Of a stretch of 64,000 nucleotides of DNA, positions 61,101-64,000 are shown piece after piece. This stretch comes from Mucilaginibacter arboris (lineage in GTDB: Bacteria; Bacteroidota; Bacteroidia; Sphingobacteriales; Sphingobacteriaceae). Each line of letters begins with the position of its first letter. The stretch's first letter is position 1. A program made the position numbers and the translations under genes. The notes beneath the pieces were generated by a model. It was not told where the DNA came from. It saw only the letters and a program-made list of their open reading frames with translations, and did no database searches. Location of the stretch: the NCBI RefSeq assembly GCF_009754915.1, contig NZ_WPIK01000001.1, forward strand, positions 310,001 through 374,000, read 5' to 3'.

Positions 61101-62275
61101 TAATTTAACCCGGCGCCATCTGTTCCGATCCAAATATTGTGGCCGGCATCTTCACAAAAAGACAGGATGAAATTATTGTTGATGCTGTTTTTATTGAGCA
61201 AATTATGCTCGATCAGCTTAAACTTATTCTTTTTAGGGTCGATGATGTTAATGCCGCCACGCAGCGTTCCTATCCATTTCCGCAGGTCCTGGTCCTGGTA
61301 AATTGTATAAATAGCGCCACTATTCAATGCATTTTTATCATTACCGGGAAGCATATAACATATTTTGCCTGTTGTTGTATTTAAAATCGTAATGCCGCCG
61401 CCATCTGTACCAATCCAAATGCTGTTTTTATCGATACAAAAACTGGTAACTACACTTCCGGATAATTTACTGGCCTGCTCCGTGTAATGCTGGTACGTAT
61501 TTGTTGAAATGCTATACCTGTAAATACCATTATTTGTGCCTATCCAAAGTGTTCCCTGGTTATCGGCTTCCATGCAATTTGCTTTGTTTATAGCTGCATT
61601 TATCAGGTTTAAACCTCCTGTTTTGCTGTTGTACCGATACAAACCTTTATCCTTTATAAACAGCCAGATTTTATCGCCAATAATGGTTATAGCCTGAACA
61701 TTGTATTGCAGGTTGAGATGGAATGTGTTTCGCAAAGGTACCTGGAAGGCTTTATTTGAACCTTTTTTGCAGATAAGCAAGCCTGTTTCCCTGGTTGCAA
61801 TAAACAGATCTCCTTTTGCATCAGGTTTAACACTGTTGATGTAGGAAGTAACTTTTAAATTGACGGCAGCGCGATAAGGACGATAATATAAAGAAGAGAA
61901 ATTAGCGGTAAGGTTGCTGTAAATACTAATGCCCCGCTGGGTGCCAACCCAGATATTGTTGTTACCGTCTTCGGCAATGGCAGAAACATAATTGTTGGCT
62001 AAAGAGGTTGTATCGTCCAGCTTATTTTTAAAAACTTTAAAATCATAGCCATCATAGCGGTTTAATCCCTGAAAGGTCCCAAACCACATAAAACCGTAAT
62101 GATCTTTAAAGATGCAGGTTACGTTGTTGTTTGACAGGCCTTTTTCTATGCCCAGGAATTGTACCGGTACTTCGTTTGCCCTTGCTTTTTTTAACAGAAA
62201 AAATTGCAGCAGCAATAAAGTGAAAATACTTACACAAATATTCTTTTTAAAAAAGCAGTCCCTTGCACTGGCCAT
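58157..62275 (-). CDS. Hybrid two-component system sensor/regulator of the PUL
   Basis: About 1372 residues from the ATG at 62275 (a TTG at 62302 extends it 9 codons). An N-terminal signal/membrane segment is followed by a periplasmic region of Reg_prop repeats forming two propellers (many IWIGTDGGGI-like units, to about 730), a Y_Y_Y domain, a membrane helix near 830, HisKA with His844 in SHEFRTPL, HATPase (DSGCGI, GFGIGLFLVK), a receiver with Asp1154 in SDVLMNGESG and a C-terminal AraC-type helix-turn-helix (about 1255-1355, ending NPSEYIKKH). It senses an oligosaccharide and turns on the PUL. A 12-mer copy (60214-60225) is read as DASFTG. Confidence 0.95.
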   Translation of the reverse strand: MASARDCFFKKNICVSIFTLLLLQFFLLKKARANEVPVQFLGIEKGLSNNNVTCIFKDHYGFMWFGTFQGLNRYDGYDFKVFKNKLDDTTSLANNYVSAIAEDGNNNIWVGTQRGISIYSNLTANFSSLYYRPYRAAVNLKVTSYINSVKPDAKGDLFIATRETGLLICKKGSNKAFQVPLRNTFHLNLQYNVQAITIIGDKIWLFIKDKGLYRYNSKTGGLNLINAAINKANCMEADNQGTLWIGTNNGIYRYSISTNTYQHYTEQASKLSGSVVTSFCIDKNSIWIGTDGGGITILNTTTGKICYMLPGNDKNALNSGAIYTIYQDQDLRKWIGTLRGGINIIDPKKNKFKLIEHNLLNKNSINNNFILSFCEDAGHNIWIGTDGAGLNYWDRRQRSFISMTHNLADPQSLSNNYVTYILQDYRNNIWVSTYGGGINKYKSGNHSFEHYTCYNSVSKHEDEDLWYLLEDQHKNLWAAAGFEGGLYQLNQQKNQFELFDANIKTIFSLAKDHSGQLWAGTFNSLVKVDTISKKHQVIKIAYPVRSIYEDEEHYLWLGTEGGGLLRFNPQNNQIEHVTEANGLASNSILNILEDKSHNLWLSTYNGISKYNVITKKISNFFDSDGLQSNQFNYNAAIKLQSGEFLFGGIKGFNIFYPDSIKPDIRAPEVFLTGFKINNVPLEQDASFTGKKSVLGLNSITIPYDKAVLSVDFAAPEYSYPDKINYAYFLQGWDKTWNEVGKLRTANYSRLTEGNYILRVRATNTSAGWSPKERVIHIQVLPPWYRTWWAYVLYFCAAAGAVYYYLRYQKKQFRLEQEVEITHIKAEKERELNEKRLSFFTNISHEFRTPLTLIINPVKDLLNTKGKDADTADLNIVYRNAKRLLSLVDQLLLFRKAESETDKLKVIELNFFELCKEIYLCFAHQAKKHHILYELKCENEWIKVYADREKLEIILFNLISNALKFTPDGGTITVQIKEDEKNVFLAVKDSGCGITASAEQKLFDKFYQAPHKSPLKNGFGIGLFLVKSFVESHKGKISYQTEIGKGTEFLISLPKGTLHFAPELIFENDTKHYSILEELINVDVFAEEALTDKKAQNLEVLISDQQSILIVDDDQQIREYITRLFEQHYKVYTAENAEDGFKLIKEKVPNLIISDVLMNGESGIALCNRIKADDHLSHIPVILLTASSSSEIKLKGLEEGADDYISKPFEKELLVARVTNLLKSRDNLQKYFYNEVTLRFNNLKISEEYKSFLNRCIAIVEKHLTNPDFSIKTLASEIGMSHSNLYKKVKSISGQSVNAFIRFIRLRKAAGLLIDTDLNVNEVAFQVGFNDLKYFREQFNKLFGVNPSEYIKKHRVCFHKNYSLHEKASKARV

Positions 62276-62413
62276 ACAAAGTTTAAGTTTAGGAAATAAC
62301 AATTGGTTATGCCTGCTAAAGTAGCATAAATTACTTTATTAAAGCATCCTGTACTGTTGCTCTTTAACCTAACGCCTTTTCAATTTACAAGCGTTGCAAT
62401 TGTATTAAAACTT

Positions 62414-62962
62414 CTATTGTACCACCTGATAAATGTCGTTCAGATTTCGGCCTAAGCCTTTATAATCCAACCCATAACCAACTACAAATTTGTTTTCAAT
62501 TTTAAAAGCAATATATTTCAGCTCATCTATCTGATGCTCCATGGCATCCGGTTTATGCAATAAAGTAACAATGCTAACCGAAGCCGGATTTCGTGCAACC
62601 AATTTATCGGTAATAAAACGCATCGTATGGCCGGTATCTACAATATCTTCCACAATAACAATATGGCGGTTGGTAATGTCCATCTTCAGGTCGTAATCTT
62701 CTGTTATTACCTTTTTGCTTTCCATTCCGCCGTGGTAAGAAGATACTTTCATAAAAGCTACTTCGCAAGGAACATCAATTTGCTTTATCAAATCGGCCAT
62801 AAACAAAAAGCAGCCATTTAAAATACCTAAAAATATTGGTTTTTTCCCTTCAAATTCCTGATTAAGTTCCTCACCCAATTCCACAATCCGGTTTTGGATG
62901 GTTTCAGAACCAATCATTCTTTTAAATATTTTATCTGCTACTGCAACTTCGTCCGGCTTCAT
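62414..62962 (-). CDS. hpt: Hypoxanthine phosphoribosyltransferase
   Basis: 182 residues. A type I phosphoribosyltransferase that salvages hypoxanthine and guanine. The PRPP loop is VIVEDIVDTGHTM (about 105-117). Other typical parts are LGILNGCFLFMADLIKQIDV, MKVSSYHGGMESKKV and IENKFVVGYGLDYKGLGRNL. The normal length for bacterial Hpt. It stands between the PUL and the M16 peptidase gene, with which it is divergent. Confidence 0.97.
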   Translation of the reverse strand: MKPDEVAVADKIFKRMIGSETIQNRIVELGEELNQEFEGKKPIFLGILNGCFLFMADLIKQIDVPCEVAFMKVSSYHGGMESKKVITEDYDLKMDITNRHIVIVEDIVDTGHTMRFITDKLVARNPASVSIVTLLHKPDAMEHQIDELKYIAFKIENKFVVGYGLDYKGLGRNLNDIYQVVQ

Positions 62963-62985
62963 ATTTTATACTGAATTTTTTCCGG

Positions 62986-62993
62986 CAAAACTA
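62986..62993 (-). promoter_or_regulatory. Putative -7 box of hpt (TAGTTTTG)
   Basis: Exact TAnnTTTG on the minus strand, 23 bases before the ATG. Confidence 0.45.
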
Positions 62994-63039
62994 ACTAATC
63001 TGCATTGGTTTCTTAAAATTCATTCGCACAGTTTATGTT

Positions 63040-63047
63040 TATCTTTG
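63040..63047 (+). promoter_or_regulatory. Putative -7 box of the M16 gene (TATCTTTG)
   Basis: Exact TAnnTTTG, 9 bases before the first ATG (63057). Confidence 0.5.
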
Positions 63048-63056
63048 TCGTGATTT

Positions 63057-64000
63057 ATGATGATATACCAAACGCACCAGTTGCCAAACGGCATCCGGAT
63101 TTTATACTATCCTTCAAATTCTACTATTGCACATTGCTGTTTAATGATTAATGCCGGTTCGCGCGATGAAGCGCCAGGAAAAGACGGATTAGCCCATTTT
63201 ATAGAACATTTATTGTTTAAAGCAACGGAAAGAAGAAATACGAACCAGATTTTAAACCGTTTGGAAGTTGTTGGCGCCGATTTAAACGCTTATACCACCA
63301 AAGAATATACCTGCATCCATGCTTCTTTTTTGAAGGAATATTTGGAGCGGGCGATGGATCTGATGGAAGATATTTTCTTTCATTCTACTTTCCCGGAAGA
63401 AGATATGGAGAAAGAAAAAGGTGTGATCCTGGATGAAATTGCTTCTTATCAAGATCAGCCGGAAGAAGCCATCCAGGATGATTTTGAAGATATGTTGTTT
63501 AAAACCCATGCTTTAGGCCGCAATATTTTGGGCACTCCGGCTTCTGTAAGCGCTTTAACACGGGCTGACATTGCTTCTTTTATCACACAAAATTATAATA
63601 CACATGAAGCTGTTTTTGCGGTAACCGGAAATTATGACTTTAACAAGGTTATCAAACTGGCAGAACGTTATTTCGGACAAGTGCCGGAAAACAACCAATC
63701 TAAAAACCGGATTAAACCACAAAATGCAGCGGGAGAACTGATCCGTTTACCAAAACAGATCTCGCAAACGCATTGCGTTTTAGGAAGCAACGCTTATGCT
63801 TCTTTTAGCACTAAAAAAACAGCGCTGCTTTTACTAAATAACCTATTAGGCGGAAATGGGATGAGCTCGCGTTTAAACCTGGAGATCCGGGAAAAGCATG
63901 GCATTGCTTATACCGTAGAATCCAATTATTCGCCTTTAACAGACAGCGGTATATTTTCTGTTTATTTTGGAACTGATGCAGAAAAAGCAGAAAAAGCGAT
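63057..64000 (+). CDS. M16 family zinc peptidase, N-terminal part (cut by window edge)
   Basis: About 314 residues are in the window. The inverted zinc motif HxxEH is in GLAHFIEHLLFKAT (about residues 43-47), and the following acid is in EEAIQDDFEDML or nearby. YQTHQLPNGIRILYYPSN and LNAYTTKEYTCIHASF are typical of the processing-peptidase-like M16B group. ATGs at 63057 and 63060 are both possible. No signal peptide is seen, so it is probably cytoplasmic. Three 12-mer copies or near-copies lie within 500 bases (63319, 63571, 63796), all read as A-S-F. Confidence 0.93.
   Translation, partial: MMIYQTHQLPNGIRILYYPSNSTIAHCCLMINAGSRDEAPGKDGLAHFIEHLLFKATERRNTNQILNRLEVVGADLNAYTTKEYTCIHASFLKEYLERAMDLMEDIFFHSTFPEEDMEKEKGVILDEIASYQDQPEEAIQDDFEDMLFKTHALGRNILGTPASVSALTRADIASFITQNYNTHEAVFAVTGNYDFNKVIKLAERYFGQVPENNQSKNRIKPQNAAGELIRLPKQISQTHCVLGSNAYASFSTKKTALLLLNNLLGGNGMSSRLNLEIREKHGIAYTVESNYSPLTDSGIFSVYFGTDAEKAEKA

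Noticed and set aside
464-63807. Reading the 12-mer as a CRISPR repeat or transposon end
   Set aside because: Spacing is irregular, there are no spacers of constant length, no transposase is present and the flanks differ, with copies inside intact genes.

Overview
The window reads as chromosomal DNA from a member of the Bacteroidota, most likely Sphingobacteriaceae (Pedobacter/Mucilaginibacter-like). The reasons are two SusC/SusD pairs, a hybrid two-component regulator in front of a polysaccharide utilisation locus (PUL), Bacteroidota-type -7 boxes (TAnnTTTG) before many genes, an S16 protein with a long tail, roughly 40% G+C by eye, and protein sequences of that family. I see no tRNA, rRNA, CRISPR array, integrase or transposase. 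Genus-level assignment is inference.

Layout. 1-2.8 kb: 5' end of metG, then ldcA, a DoxX protein and an OmpA-like lipo/outer-membrane protein. 2.9-7.5 kb: a SusD/SusC pair with no enzymes or regulator beside it. 8.1-15.4 kb: a PadR/PspC pair, an outer-membrane TonB-type receptor and a large M14 metallopeptidase. 15.4-22.3 kb: cell-envelope and housekeeping genes (murF, a YugP-type zinc protease, apaG, dusB, a CPBP protease, a DUF2007 protein, cdsA, a psd-like gene). 22.5-25.4 kb: the ribosome-biogenesis set rpsP-rimM-trmD-rplS, split by a small toxin-antitoxin pair on the other strand whose toxin is frameshifted. 25.5-36.5 kb: deoxyribonucleotidase, pfkA, a DsbD_N protein, birA, rsfS, ftsH, a LUD protein, a radical SAM protein, a FabH-like enzyme, a zinc-ribbon protein, a Nif3 protein, DUF4199. 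36.6-40.6 kb: mfd and a second, intact toxin-antitoxin pair. 40.7-62.3 kb: a one-directional PUL (hybrid regulator, SusC, SusD, GH31, BNR_4 propeller, GH88, GH43, DUF2264, GH43_24-like, GH2, GH35). 62.4 kb-end: hpt and the 5' part of an M16 peptidase.

How it works together. The PUL enzymes fit stepwise exo-degradation of a glucuronic-acid-capped beta-galactan such as plant type II arabinogalactan: propeller cleavage of a cap, removal of (unsaturated) glucuronate, and galactose release. SusCD would import, and the hybrid regulator would sense the oligosaccharides. The substrate is an inference from families and a few diagnostic residues.

The most striking signal is not a gene. A 12-base word, ATGCTTCTTTTA (reverse TAAAAGAAGCAT), occurs 27 times exactly, with at least 14 further one-mismatch copies, over both strands. 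About half lie between genes, mostly just 3' of stop codons. Some form head-to-head hairpins. The others lie inside coding sequences in all frames. In one case the longer form of the repeat supplies the start codon and signal-peptide n-region of a PUL enzyme. The pattern resembles DNA uptake signal sequences or another genome-wide protein-recognised signal, and I know of no such element described for this group.
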